Shown one piece after another: positions 1 through 9,654 of a stretch of 64,000 nt of DNA. Under the pieces are notes generated by a model, which was not told where the DNA came from, ran no database searches, and was given only the letters and a program-made list of their open reading frames with translations. This stretch comes from Limnephilus marmoratus (lineage: Eukaryota; Arthropoda; Insecta; Trichoptera; Limnephilidae): positions 31,666,734-31,730,733 of the forward strand of contig OU862934.1 in the NCBI GenBank assembly GCA_917880885.1, written 5' to 3'. The position numbers and the translations under genes were made by a program. Position 1 is the stretch's first letter. Each line of letters begins with the position of its first letter.

Positions 1-389
1 TTTTCAAATATAGATGTAGCCACTCTTTTAATTTGTTACACCTACCATTCCTATTATGTGTAAAAAAATTCAACCCCCTATCTTATATGCAAGGGGGTGC
101 TCATCGAATTAGAAGTTTCTGACAAAAGTTCTGGATTTTAAGTAAAACATGTAATTTAAGGTTTATTAATATTAAGAGTATTTTAGTCAAATAAGTATAA
201 AACGTATTTAAATTTGAAAAAAAAATGGTAACAAAACAAGAACTAACATAATATTAGTCGCAATCTTTCAAATCTATGTTTGTTAACTCGTTTTTGAATG
301 CTTCAGTAGAAAAGATTTTTCTGTTTTGTTCAACGATGTGAAGTAAAAATTGCTTTTCTTGCAATTACCTCCTTGGAATAATAATGTTG

Positions 390-1750
390 ATTACCTTCAA
401 GGCAAAAGCTGAGTCAAAAATTTGCGTGTTGTTAATGATACAGTGGAGAGAGGTGTTAAAGCTTCTAATGTAATCTCTGAGGCAAGCTTAGCAAAATCAC
501 CTTGTACTGAACGATTACCGCCATCAGAATTGATTTTTTGAACAATTGCCTGTTTGTCAGCATCACACAGCTTCTCAGAAAACAAGGCAAATGCGACTAG
601 TTCATCTGACAAATACCATAAGTGACGCTCTAAGACACCTCTAGCTGCTATACTGATTTCGGAATCAATAGATTTGTAAAATTTTAAGCTATTTCAAAGT
701 ATTAAGTCATTTACTGGTGCATCTGCTGCCAAAGACGCTTCGATTCAAACTTTGGTGTAGATTGTAGATGATAACTAAAAAATTGAACATTTTGTTTTTC
801 TTCTCTCTTGATTAGTTTAAATCTTGTTACGATCAAGCGCACTGGTAACGTATTGTGTAAATATATCACTTGTAGACAGCTCAACGCACTACAAACTCAT
901 CTTTGGACTTATCCTCTAATATGCAAGCATTACTAGAAGTGCTACTGAAGCTGCACTCAAGTTCTAACTCTTGTCTCAACACCACCGAAGATGAAGCATT
1001 ACTTTTAGCAGCCATTTCTTTCAATTCTTCAGATCTTTGTTTCCGTTTTAGAGAACTTTCTTTGACTTTTTCTAGTTTTTTGTCGATTGAGGTCATAATC
1101 ATCTTACGTTCTCATCTTTGATCGATGAGAAACGCTCTGTCTTCCGCAATTTTTATCAAATTTAAAGCGCTTGCATGGGCAATATCAAAAAGTTTGTCTA
1201 TTTCTTTTTTAAACAAATACTCTCCTTTTCTTTGTGCTTCAGAATTTCTTCATCTATTTTTCTTCAATAGCAGCCAGTTCTTAACCCCTAGGATACGACA
1301 CACTACAATAGCAGTGCAGTGAAATCATGACTACATCTACAAATGAACTCCAATGTGTGGGTGTAGAGCTAGGTTTTAGAATTTTTAATGCATTTTGTTC
1401 CTGTCCATGAAAGTTCGAAAGCAAAAAAGTTGATATTGAAGAAACCTGTCAATTATTTCAAATATAATTTTCAATATAATGTTTGGTTTTAAATATTTAT
1501 AAAATACTACTAGTTTCAATGCAGTGATTTTGTTGTCTGGTCGGAATACTAGATTTACTCCATACTTTTATAAGTTCTTGAATAAGTACATGCGCGGAAT
1601 CTTTCACATTTTTGGAATCATTTAATATGTAGTGATAACAGAGTAAAACTTGCCAAAGAGTAGGATGTTGGTTAAGCCTCATCAATGGCTCAATATCTCG
1701 AATCCCAAGTAGAAAAATTTCGTATTTTTTGGAGTAGATACACATTTTAC
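390..1750 (-). pseudogene. decayed TE-associated gene of an unnamed family
   Basis: Four short coding pieces on the minus strand follow each other in the order expected for one protein: 1745-1497 (N-terminal, with PTLWQVL and SIPTRQQNHCI), about 1260-1090 (a segment like KLFDIAHA, seen only by changing frame), 1102-881 (lysine/glutamate-rich, KKLEKVKESSLKRKQR) and about 640-397 (ERHLWYLSDELVAFALFSEK in part). From memory these motifs belong to a repeated, uncharacterised protein family common in insect and cnidarian genomes that behaves like a transposon protein; I know no accepted name. Stops and frame changes separate the pieces, so it is a relic. Assignment to one gene is inference. Confidence 0.4.
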
Positions 1751-1804
1751 TACACTGATTGACTTCACAGTCTACTAAATAAGTATCAAATACTGTTCAA
1801 ATCT

Positions 1805-2308
1805 AATATATAAAATTCTCGTGTCACGGTGTTTGTTACCATACTCCTCCGAAACGGCTGGACCAATTTTGATGAAATTTTGTGTGCTTATCTGGTAGGT
1901 CTGAGAATCGACAAACATCTATTTTTCATACCCCTAAAAGTAAAGGGTGTTCCACTCCGAAGAAAATTATTTTCCCCATACATTTTGTATGGAACGAATT
2001 CTCCTATTTTGAAAGAACTGCAGCAATATTGTAAGGGGTATAATATTGAACTGTGAACCGGGGAAGGGGGGAGAGGGAAGGGGGAGGGGGGAAGGGGAGA
2101 GTGGAGGGGGGGGGAGGGGGGAGGGGGGAAAGGAACTCAGGAAGGGGGGTTAGCGGGACGGGGGAAGGGGAGAAGTGGAGTGGGGAGAGGGAGAGGGAAC
2201 GCGAGAGGGGAAAGGATACGCAGGGAGAAACAATTTAGATCAATTCAGCTAATAAGTTGACAACAGTTTTTGATTCTGAGGCGGTACGAAGTTCGCCGGA
2301 TCAGCTAG
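1805..2308 (+). mobile_element. non-autonomous Helitron-like element
   Basis: The element starts near the TCTCGTGTCACGG at 1817 and ends in CTAG at 2305-2308 followed by T. A short hairpin, GGCG...CGCC around 2280-2297, lies just before the end, as expected for Helitrons, which end in a hairpin plus CTRR and insert between A and T. The leading text (CTCCGAAACGGCTGGACC at about 1846) is a very common insect repeat head. No protein is encoded. The exact 5' base is uncertain. Confidence 0.55.
2054..2228 (+). repeat. purine-rich G/A simple repeat
   Basis: About 175 bases of GGGGGA/GAGAGG-type sequence inside the Helitron-like element. It reads as a Gly/Arg/Glu-rich peptide in one frame, but this is composition only. 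Confidence 0.85.
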
Positions 2309-2664
2309 TTTATCTATAAAACTCTTCAGCAGTTTAATTTAATATTTCTTTAATAGTTTAACACACAGAACTGGCCTGTAGCAAAAAGTAAAAATTAAGC
2401 ATTTTACACAAAAAATTAAAAAAACAACACTCGATTGAGCACTCCTTTCTACTTGAGCTATCTCGCTGAAATTTTACTATGTTATTTCTATAATTACGTG
2501 TAACAAATTCACAGGGTGGCCAAATGAAAAATAAAAATTTTGGACCACCTTAATACACATAAATCGAAAAGACCAAAGTCGAGAATTATTTAGAATTTGC
2601 CCGTAAAAACAGAAAAAAACGTCTCTTGTAAAATTAGCAAAATGGTCTATTGACCATACAAGAA
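2309..2664. other. no gene seen; LINE-flanking AT-rich DNA
   Basis: AT-rich sequence between the Helitron 3' end and the LINE ORF1. I see no coding frame, repeat or RNA motif here; it may be non-coding LINE sequence downstream of ORF1. Confidence 0.4.
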
Positions 2665-3243
2665 CTAGGGCAGCGAATTGTAATTAATGTCTTTTCTTTT
2701 TTCTAAAAGTACATCTCTTATTCTTGTGTCTAAAAACTTCTCAAGCAATTTGGGGGGTGCCTGGTTGCGCCGATCTGTATTTCTGGTTACTTCACCGACG
2801 TCAGAGTGCTGCACTTTTACACCGGCTGCCGCAGCAACTCTCCTTACTATTTCGATAGGTTGCTCTCCATTTTTCTGGGGGGTACCCGCTGGCGCTGTCT
2901 CTAAGACATTAGATCTAGATTTGTACTCCAGTTCCGAGACTCGGATTTCCATTTTTTTTATTGTTATGTTCTGTTCTGTGTGCTGTTTTTTAATAATCTC
3001 AAATTCATTTGTTATTTTTCGGTTATATTCATTTGCCAGGTCGATTTTTTTTATGATGTCATCGTACTGGTTACTAATAAATTCAATGCTTTTTTTGGTT
3101 TCCTCCGACTGTTTTTCAATATTAGCAATTATATCTCTTTTCATATTATCATTTTTTTTGTCGAAATATTGAATAATTTTTTCCATAGTTTTATCTTCAT
3201 TTTCCCATGCATTCTGTACTTTACCTCCTCCTGTATTAGCCAT
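2665..3243 (-). CDS. LINE ORF1 protein, FP25K-like type, C-terminally short
   Basis: An open frame of 192 codons. Residues about 15-100 are heptad-like and rich in Lys, Glu and Ile, consistent with a coiled coil (ENEDKTMEKIIQYFDKKNDN onward). It is followed by the ELEYKSRSN motif, then an IVRR...GV segment and a P-rich link to RIRDVLLEKRKDI, which is the layout of insect LINE ORF1 proteins with an FP25K-like domain (compare SRRNN...IV..VA..LGV....RD..L..RK). These proteins bind LINE RNA. The family's usual C-terminal third (F.WV..GK...RK) is missing after the stop at 2665. No matching ORF2 follows, so this is a truncated or dead copy. It lies in intron 2 of Kazal gene 1. Confidence 0.55.
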   Translation of the reverse strand: MANTGGGKVQNAWENEDKTMEKIIQYFDKKNDNMKRDIIANIEKQSEETKKSIEFISNQYDDIIKKIDLANEYNRKITNEFEIIKKQHTEQNITIKKMEIRVSELEYKSRSNVLETAPAGTPQKNGEQPIEIVRRVAAAAGVKVQHSDVGEVTRNTDRRNQAPPKLLEKFLDTRIRDVLLEKRKDINYNSLP

Positions 3244-3404
3244 ATTGTTGGAATAAAGTAAAAGGATGCAAGTTGCCCCGGTTTTTTTTATGATATGTAT
3301 TTAATAAGGTATTTCTTTTTTCGGACTTTATCTATGGACTGACAATTATTCTAACTGTCAGATATTATTTGTTTGCACTGTTTACGAATTTCAAAACAAG
3401 TTTC
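3244..3404. other. LINE 5' flank, nothing coding
   Basis: T-rich sequence upstream of the ORF1 start on the minus strand. It could hold the 5'UTR of that LINE. No other feature is seen. Confidence 0.35.
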
Positions 3405-3973
3405 ACATTAACTCCAGGAAAATAATTTTCCTAATAATCCGAGGAAAATAATTTTCCTCAGGGCCTATGTCATCTGGTATGCTGTGTGGAGGGTCTTTTT
3501 GAGGAGAGGATGGAATTAACATTGGTCTTGAAGAGACCCATGTTGTAGGAAGGAGGAAACACACAGGCGGGAAATCATTCCACAGCCGAGCTGTTGAACC
3601 CAAGAACGAGTCGAAGAAGCGACCCGTTCTCTTGTGACAAATGTCAACCATATACAAATGTTGGGCACGAGTTTGGCGTGTTTCCCTACTATGCACCGGT
3701 GCCGAAGGTATCAATGATGCTAGTTCTTTGGAGCATCTTCCATTGTAATACCGGTAGAACAAGGATAGCATTCCCACCCGACGCCTGTGCTCTAAAGATT
3801 GCAATCCGCCTGTTAAGATGGGAGAATCTATCAAACAGACCGCCAGTTTCTGCACATAGTCGAGGGTATTTTTGAGTATTTTGGAGCTCCAGACCAGAGG
3901 TGGCTGCCAAATTTAACCGTGGGGCGCACTTGTGATTTTTACAGGGTTAGCAGTTGTGTACTATTAAAGTATC
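3405..3973 (-). mobile_element. LINE family A, 3' part of a copy split by insertion
   Basis: Reads on the minus strand as the C-terminal part of the family A ORF2 (RRVGMLSLFYRYYNG, then LASLIPSAPVHS) followed by the 3'UTR with the CCCTGAGG...CCTCAGGG hairpin near 3420-3465. At 3971-3973 the sequence ATC is interrupted by a plus-strand copy of the same family; the continuation of this copy resumes at 6101-6102. Comparison with the uninterrupted text at 36,780-36,818 proves the continuity. It is frameshifted and non-functional. Confidence 0.85.
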
Positions 3974-4384
3974 CCAGGAAATTGGTGAAGTCATCACATC
4001 CGCGATGGATGGCTTCGTCCAATCTACTGTTAAAGGAAACTGGTGTAGGCTCAAAGCCGTGGTTCAGTCGACAATGCGCTGAAGCAGTGCGACGAAAAAA
4101 CGCGGCTTACCGAGCCTACAACACATCTAGAACATCCAAAGACAGAACAGCTTTCAACAAAATGGCAAAGGAAACCAAGAGAATCATAAATAGGTCAAAA
4201 TTCGAGCACGACCAGCAGATCAGCAGAAAGCTGACTGCATGCCCGCCCGCATGGCAGCAGGCAACTCTGGTCGCTTGCAGGCTCAATAGGTCGCAATTTC
4301 TGCAAATCCAGTCTGCCACCTCTTACCAGACCTGACGGCTCACTAGCAAACACCGCCACCGAAAAGAATAACTTACTAGGTAAA

Positions 4385-6031
4385 ATGTTTGCGGATAACT
4401 CAACCCTCGATGACCAAGGTGCTGTCCCGACGTCGGTTCCTCACTGCGGTTTTCGTATGAAAAAGCTGAGGATCCGGCATCGGGAAGTAATCCATGTTTT
4501 ACGAGGGCTTGATGTTAATAAAGCTAGTGGGCCTGACGGAATACCTGCCCTGGTACTGCAAAGGTGCGCTGCAGAAATAGCTCCAATTTTGACGAAGCTT
4601 TTTAAACTGTCCCTGAAGACTGGCTCTGTGCCCTCTGGTTGGAAAAAAGCGGTTATCCATCCTATTCCAAAGAAGGGTGACCGCTCCAACCCGGCCAACT
4701 ACCGCCCCATAGCGATCACATCAGTTCTGTCTAAGGTGATGGAACGTGTGATCAACGACAAACTGCTCACATACCTCGAGAAGAACAAAATTATTAATGA
4801 CCGTCAATACGGATTCCGGCGGAACCGCTCGTGCGGTGATCTTCTCGCGTATGTGACGCATGTTTGGGGGCGATGCCTGGAACGTTTCAGTGAGACCCAA
4901 ACGGTTGCACTGGACATCTCCAAGGCCTTTGACCGGGTTTGGCACCGAGGACTTGTCAACAAACTGCATTCTGACGGACTTCCCGCATCCTTGGGTACGT
5001 GGATTGCCGACTTCTTGAGGGAGAGGTCAATTCAGACGGTAGTCGATGGTTTCACCTCTTCCTCACACTCAATAAATGCTGGCGTTCCGCAGGGTTCGGT
5101 TCTGTCTCCGACTTTGTTTTTGTTGCACATCAACGACCTTTTGTCATGTGCACCAATTCATTGTTACGCGGATGACAGTACAGTTCATGATAGCTTTTTG
5201 TTTGACAAGCCCCCAAAGGGCTCACAAACTCCAACAGCTCGTAAGGCTTTGAAGCAAAGAATGGACGGTTACCTCGAGAGTGTTTTCTCTTGGGGTAAAA
5301 ATAATCTCGTTGAATTTAATGTTTCAAAGACCCAATCTTGTCTGATTACGTCTAAAAGGGATCGACATGAAAATCTAGTCTCTTTCAACGGAAGCAATCT
5401 TCCAAACAGGCCCTCCATTGATATGCTTGGTGTAACCCTAAGTGACCAGCTCAGGTATGGGGGCTCCATCGAAGCCAGAGTAAAGTTAGCCTCCCAAAAA
5501 CTGGGCGTACTGTACAGGGCCCGCAGATACTTTAATAGTACACAACTGCTAACCCTGTACAAATCGCAAGTGCGCCCCACGGTTGAATTTGGCAGCCACC
5601 TCTGGCCTGGAGCTCCAAAATACCTGAAAAATACTCTCGACTCTGTGCAGAAACGGGCGGTCCGTTTGATAGATTCTCCCATCTTAACAGACGGATTGCA
5701 ATCTTTAGAGCACATGCGTCGGGTGGGAATGCTATCCTTGTTCTACCGGTATTACAATGGAAGATGCTCCGAGGAACTAGCATCATTGATCCCTTCGGCA
5801 CCGGTGCATAGTCGGGAAACACGCCAAACGCGTGCCCAACATTTGTACACAGTTGACATATGTCACATGAGAACGGGTCGTTTCTTCGACTCGTTCTTGT
5901 GTTCAACAGCTCGGCTGTGGAATGATTTGCCGGCCTCTGTGTTTCCTCCTTCCTACAACATGGGTCTCTTCAAGACCAATGTTCATTCCTTCCTCTCCTC
6001 AAAAAGACCCTCCACACAGCATCCCAGATGA
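4385..6031 (+). CDS. reverse transcriptase of LINE family A (Jockey/CR1 group)
   Basis: A 548-codon open frame with an uninterrupted reverse transcriptase. Motifs read in order: SGPDGIPA near residue 46, NYRPIAITS near 105, ALDISKAFDRVWH near 175, GVPQGSVLSP near 233 and the catalytic YADDS box near 261 (Asp-Asp present). A LINE-type C-terminal domain follows (LYKSQVRPTVEFGSHLW; RRVGMLSLFYRYYNG; TARLWNDLP). The frame continues upstream in another phase at 4030-4320 with the linker sequence (KPWFSRQCAEAVRRKNAAY), so the start at 4385 is not a native start. The endonuclease is lost by truncation. The tail of the protein matches the jockey-like mobile-element proteins I know from insects and ticks. 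It cannot move on its own. Confidence 0.85.
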   Translation: MFADNSTLDDQGAVPTSVPHCGFRMKKLRIRHREVIHVLRGLDVNKASGPDGIPALVLQRCAAEIAPILTKLFKLSLKTGSVPSGWKKAVIHPIPKKGDRSNPANYRPIAITSVLSKVMERVINDKLLTYLEKNKIINDRQYGFRRNRSCGDLLAYVTHVWGRCLERFSETQTVALDISKAFDRVWHRGLVNKLHSDGLPASLGTWIADFLRERSIQTVVDGFTSSSHSINAGVPQGSVLSPTLFLLHINDLLSCAPIHCYADDSTVHDSFLFDKPPKGSQTPTARKALKQRMDGYLESVFSWGKNNLVEFNVSKTQSCLITSKRDRHENLVSFNGSNLPNRPSIDMLGVTLSDQLRYGGSIEARVKLASQKLGVLYRARRYFNSTQLLTLYKSQVRPTVEFGSHLWPGAPKYLKNTLDSVQKRAVRLIDSPILTDGLQSLEHMRRVGMLSLFYRYYNGRCSEELASLIPSAPVHSRETRQTRAQHLYTVDICHMRTGRFFDSFLCSTARLWNDLPASVFPPSYNMGLFKTNVHSFLSSKRPSTQHPR

Positions 6032-6037
6032 CATAGA

Positions 6038-6064
6038 CCCTGAGGGAAATTATTTTCCTCAGGG
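6038..6064 (+). other. conserved 3'UTR hairpin of LINE family A
   Basis: CCCTGAGG pairs with CCTCAGGG around an AT-rich loop with one bulged G, just before the poly-A tail. The same hairpin is present in the other family A copies (about 3420-3465 and 36,255-36,300, minus strand) and in the SINE-like element ending at 33,955. LINE RTs recognise such 3' structures in known systems; here that is inference. Confidence 0.7.
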
Positions 6065-6101
6065 CCTCCTGTGTGGAGTTAATGTAAAAAAAAAAAAAAA
6101 T

Positions 6102-8024
6102 CTGCGGGCCCTGTACAGTACGCCCAGTTTTTGGGAGGCTAACTATACTCTGGCTTCGATGGAGCCCCCATACCTGAGCTGGTCACTTAGGGTTACACCA
6201 AGCATATCAATGGAGGGCCTATTCGGAAGATTGCTTCCGTTGAAAGATACTAGATTTTCATTTCGATCCCTTTTTGACGTAATCAGACAAGATTAGGTCT
6301 TTGAAACATTAAATTCAACGACATTATTTTTACCCCAAGAGAAAACACTCTCCAGGCAACCACCCATTCTTTGCTTCAAAGCCCTACGAGCTATTGGAGT
6401 TTGTGAGCCCTTTGGGGGCTTGTCAAACAAAAAGCTATCATGAACTGTACTGTCATCCGCGTAACAATGAATTGGTGCACATGACAAAAGGTCGTTGATG
6501 TGCAACAAAAACAAAGTCGGAGACAGAACCGATTCCTGCGGGACGCCAGCATTTATCGTATATGAGGAAGAGGTGAAACCATCGACTACTGTCTGAATCG
6601 ATCTCTCCCTTAAGAAGTCGGCAATGCACGTACACAAGGATGCGGGAAGTCCGTAAGAAAGCAGTTTGTTGACAAGTCCTCGGTGCCAAACCCGGTCAAA
6701 GGCCTTGGAAATGTCCAGTGCAACCATTTGGGTCTCACCGAAACGTTCCAGGCATCGCCCCCAGACATGCGTCACATACGCGAGAAGATCGCCGCACGAG
6801 CGGTTCCGCCGGAATCCGTATTGACGGTCGTTAATAATTTTGTTCTTCTCGAGGTATGTGAGCAGTTTGTCGTTGATCACACGTTCCATCACCTTAGACT
6901 GAACTGATGTGATCGCAATGGGGCGGTAGTTGGCCGGTCTGGAGCGGTCACCCTTCTTTGGAATAGGATGGATAACCGCTTTTTTCCAACCAGAGGGCAC
7001 AGAGCCAGTCTTCGGGACATTCTAAAAAGCTTCGTCAAAATTGGAGTTATTTCTGCAGTGCACCTCTGCAGTACCAGGGCAGGTATTCCATCAGGCCCAA
7101 TAGCTTTATTAACATTAAGCCCTAGTAAAACACGGAGTTCTTCCCGATACCGGATCCTAAGCTTTTTCATACGAAAACCGCAGTGAGGAACCGACGTCGG
7201 GACAGCTCCTTGGTCATCGAGGGTTGAGTTATCCGCAAACATTTTACCTAATAAGTTAGCCTTTTCGGTGACGGTGTCTGCTAGTGAGCTGTCAGGTCTG
7301 GTAATGGGTGGCTGGATTTGAGCCCGCAAGCGACCAGAATTGCCTGCTGCCATGCGGGCGGGCATGCAGCCAGCTTTCTGCTGATCTGCTGGCCGTGCTC
7401 GAATTTTGACCTATTTATGATTCTCTTGGTTTCCTTTGCCATTTTGTTGTAAGCTGGTTGTTTCTTTAACAGTAGATGAAGCCATCTATCGCGGATGTGA
7501 TTCACCAATTTCCTGGGCACATCTTGAGTTATCCGAAGTCTGAAAACAGATAGCTGATCGCGGGAAAGCATTTAAATGTGCCCACAGACCGAACCAATCT
7601 GCTGACCCATAGTGCCACACTTTTCTCTTCAGCCTCTCGTTTGGTGGTCTGAAGTTTACAGGGATTGATGTCGTCACCAGATGATGGTCAGACAATCCTA
7701 AAGGCACTGTGACTTCAATCCTGTAACCGTGTGGCATAGTAGTTAAAAATAGGTCAAACAGATTGAAACGGTGAGCCTGGACATCAGGAACCCTTGTAGG
7801 CTCCTAAACCATTTGCTCCAATCCGTAGCAAACCGCAAAGGATTCCGCGTGGCGTCCAGCCGAGTCTGTTGATCCTGAGAACTTCAACCAAGGTTCATAA
7901 TGAACATTGAAGTTCCCCAGAACCACAAACTCTGCCGTAGGGTAGTGGGGCAAGAGGTCATCAATAGTGTCGCTTAGGTGTTTGAATCACTGGGTTAGTC
8001 TGCCCGCAACGTTTATATATTATT
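6102..8024 (-). mobile_element. LINE family A, 5' part of the split copy (EN and RT relic)
   Basis: Minus-strand continuation of the copy at 3405-3973. It carries, from 8024 downward, the second half of an AP-type endonuclease (FVVLGNFNVH near 7930, LFLTTMPHGYRIEVTVPLG and GLSDHHLV near 7690), the linker (KMAKETKRIINRSKFEHGQQ near 7420), then RT motifs from 7000 to 6293 (NYRPIAITS, ALDISKAFDRVWH, AGVPQESVLSP, YADDS). GVPQGS has become GVPQES, and there are several stops. The 5' end is truncated at about 8024, exactly where the conserved Kazal intron block begins. Confidence 0.85.
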
Positions 8025-8640
8025 GCTCCTGTTTAGATTTTACAGTGAATCACGCTTCAAACGAAAGAATTTCGTAAGAAAAACACTCTTTCCTGGCTTA
8101 CCTCTTGTACCTTGACGGCACGATTCAATATCGGCTAAACACTTGTTATCAAAGTCCGTCCAGACCTGCCATTCCACGTTGGCGCAAATCGGGTCAAAAA
8201 CATTGGGACAGACTCTTTGACATCGATCGGCAAGCGGTACAGCCGCCCTTGAGGTCACCAGGTACATCAGGGTCACCAGCACACCAACTGCACAAAGGTT
8301 TCATATTCATTACTTAAAACGAAAGACTTAAACAAATCAGCTCGATGGAACGACTTCGGATCCAATATAATACTTCTTGAAGAATTATATTTGGATGCAG
8401 AAGGTTTAGTAGGACATCAACTATGTTTACGGAGCTAGGACTGAAGGACTGATTTGCCGGGTTACTGGAGTCAGGATGTGGCTAATGGCCTCCGACAACA
8501 TAGTGGTGACCGCATCCTTCCAGCACCAAGCGCCACTCTTGAGTAAGCGCTGGGCCTGAGCTCACTCAAGACCACGCCCTGAAAAATAATGGTTTATTTA
8601 TTTTTTTATCATAATTATTATTATCATTTAACACTAGAAA
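8025..8640 (-). repeat. paralogous block around Kazal gene 1 exon 2
   Basis: About 610 bases that align with 43,755-44,340: about 77 bases of intron 2, the whole exon 2, then about 350 bases of intron 1 up to the shared text near CCACGCCCTG. The intron 2 piece differs at about 7 of 77 positions and the intron 1 piece next to the acceptor at about 5 of 68. Gene 1 carries a small extra piece near 8,400-8,440. Both blocks are flanked by unrelated TEs. Confidence 0.85.
8102..8287 (-). CDS. Kazal gene 1, exon 2 (signal-peptide core and Kazal domain)
   Basis: A 186-base internal exon. The acceptor is a pyrimidine-rich CTTTGTGCAG at 8288 and up, the donor is GTAAGC at 8101 and down. Phase 1 at both ends fits exon 1 at 23,867-23,897. 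It encodes a hydrophobic stretch (VGVLVTLMYLVTS), then a Kazal-like core with spacing C-x3-C-x7-C-x14-C-x6-C, including PICA and DFDNKC. The sixth cysteine should be in exon 3, as in gene 2. Kazal domains inhibit serine proteases; short secreted ones of this shape (vasotab-like) are known from saliva and venom of blood-feeding or predatory insects, so a secreted role is likely but the target is unknown. The intron to exon 1 would be about 15.6 kb. I see no exon 3 in 1-8,101; it is expected left of the window. Confidence 0.75.
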
Positions 8641-9425
8641 GACCGGATACTGCTCCATACCAGCCGTAGGATACTCTAAATGGTTCGCTACGTTTAGTGA
8701 CTTAGCACTGGTGTCTGGGTTCATTGGGTGAGGTTTGTCTGGATCTAGGTGGCAAATACGTTTGCCCATCTACTGCGTAGCGGACCGGGTCGCGTATTTA
8801 CAATCCCTACCGCGTTTCAGTCGCTTTAAATTTTCAATATCAAAATTTAAATATTTAGAAATAAAATTATTAATTTCTAATATACACATTGAAAAGATAA
8901 TTTTATCTGGATTTTAGAACAATTTTTATTTTTGCAAAGTGATAAAAAATTATCAATATAGAGGTGTATTTACAATATATGGGAATAATATTAAAATTTA
9001 AATATTTAGAAATAAAATTATTAATTTCTAATATACACATCAGAAAGATTATTTTATCTAGATTTTGAACAATTTTTGTTATTGCAATGTGATAAAAAAT
9101 AACCAATATAGAGGTATATTTAAAATGTAAATTGTCGTTACCGCGACTGAATCGGTATAGGTTTTGTAAATACGCGACCGGGTCGGGAGACACTTGTTGA
9201 GGGAGACCTTATCTTGTCCTCTCCAACAGTACCTTTCTCGTCCAGTCGCCTTGCACCGCAGTGGAAGGGATGGATTTTTCGTCCGTCACTCCTGGATACA
9301 TTTACGATTTTTCCTGTTCAACTCTCACACTTTTTTCCTTCCCAGAACTTCTCCTTTCTTTCTCAAAAAACACCAATGCACACATAAATGCACACAGCAT
9401 CCCCAAAGATGACATTGGCCCTTAG
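8630..9425 (+). mobile_element. SINE-like/LINE-tail element with nested MITE
   Basis: 8,660-8,770 and 9,285-9,425 together match the single element at 33,597-33,955 (GGTTCGCTACGTTTGGTG and GGGTTCATGGGGTGAGG; then CACACAGCATCCCCAAAGA). The middle, 8,782-9,186, is a separate terminal-inverted-repeat element that has split it. The tail has lost the hairpin region and poly-A. Confidence 0.65.
8782..9186. mobile_element. MITE with 16-bp perfect TIR and internal duplication
   Basis: GGTCGCGTATTTACAA at 8788-8803 is repeated in inverse at 9164-9179, and imperfect matches extend outward (GACC next to GGTC) and inward (ACCG..TCAGTCGC). The AT-rich interior contains two direct copies of about 140-150 bases (from about 8,833 and about 8,990) that share TTTAAATATTTAGAAATAAA and ATATAGAGGT. 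No coding capacity. Superfamily undetermined, as I see no clear target duplication. Confidence 0.65.
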
Positions 9426-9472
9426 GTTTTTTTAATTTATTATTTATTTGTTTATTTAGCTCAAGCTTACGA

Positions 9473-9541
9473 CCTCCGTAGTCCAGTGGCTAAGACTCTT
9501 GACTCACATTCCGGAGGTCGCGGGTTCGAACCCGGCATGCG
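9473..9541 (+). tRNA. tRNA-Val(CAC)-like sequence, degenerate; likely SINE head
   Basis: A tRNA-like stretch with a box A-like GTAGTCCAGTGGCTAAGA, an anticodon loop CTCACAT that would give CAC, and a good box B, GGTTCGAACCC. The anticodon and T stems have mismatches and the acceptor ends do not pair well, so it is a tRNA-derived SINE head or pseudogene and not a working tRNA. It is followed by AT-rich sequence before the RTE fragment. Confidence 0.4.
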
Positions 9542-9654
9542 CAAATAAATTTTATTTGATTAATTTGTGTTATTTCACAATTAATTCATTTAAAATAATA
9601 TATAGTATATTATATAGTATATTAACGCATACTGAATAAACGAATATATGATCT

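Larger units (their letters stand above)
3974..6098 (+). mobile_element. LINE family A, 5'-truncated copy inserted in family A
   Basis: A plus-strand non-LTR retrotransposon copy that begins abruptly at 3974 inside the linker between endonuclease and reverse transcriptase, runs through the RT and C-terminal domain, and ends in a 3'UTR with a bulged hairpin (6038-6064) and a poly-A tail (6086-6098). ATC at 3971-3973 and at 6099-6101 is a possible 3-bp target duplication. 5' truncation plus poly-A is the signature of target-primed reverse transcription. The insertion target is an older, opposite-strand copy of the same family. Confidence 0.85.

Noticed and set aside
2053..2238. Gly/Arg/Glu-rich peptide
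   Set aside because: Translation of a G/A simple repeat inside a Helitron-like element.
3594..3910. Frames overlapping LINE A in the opposite sense
   Set aside because: Shadows of the LINE C-terminal coding sequence; the same shadows recur at 5,532-5,906 and 36,423-36,704.
8040..8282. Kazal exon 2 read as a complete single-exon gene
   Set aside because: The frame starts at a GTG and not an ATG, the nearest ATGs are in another frame, and the frame reads through a strong GTAAGC donor into intron. The exon model with exon 1 explains this better.
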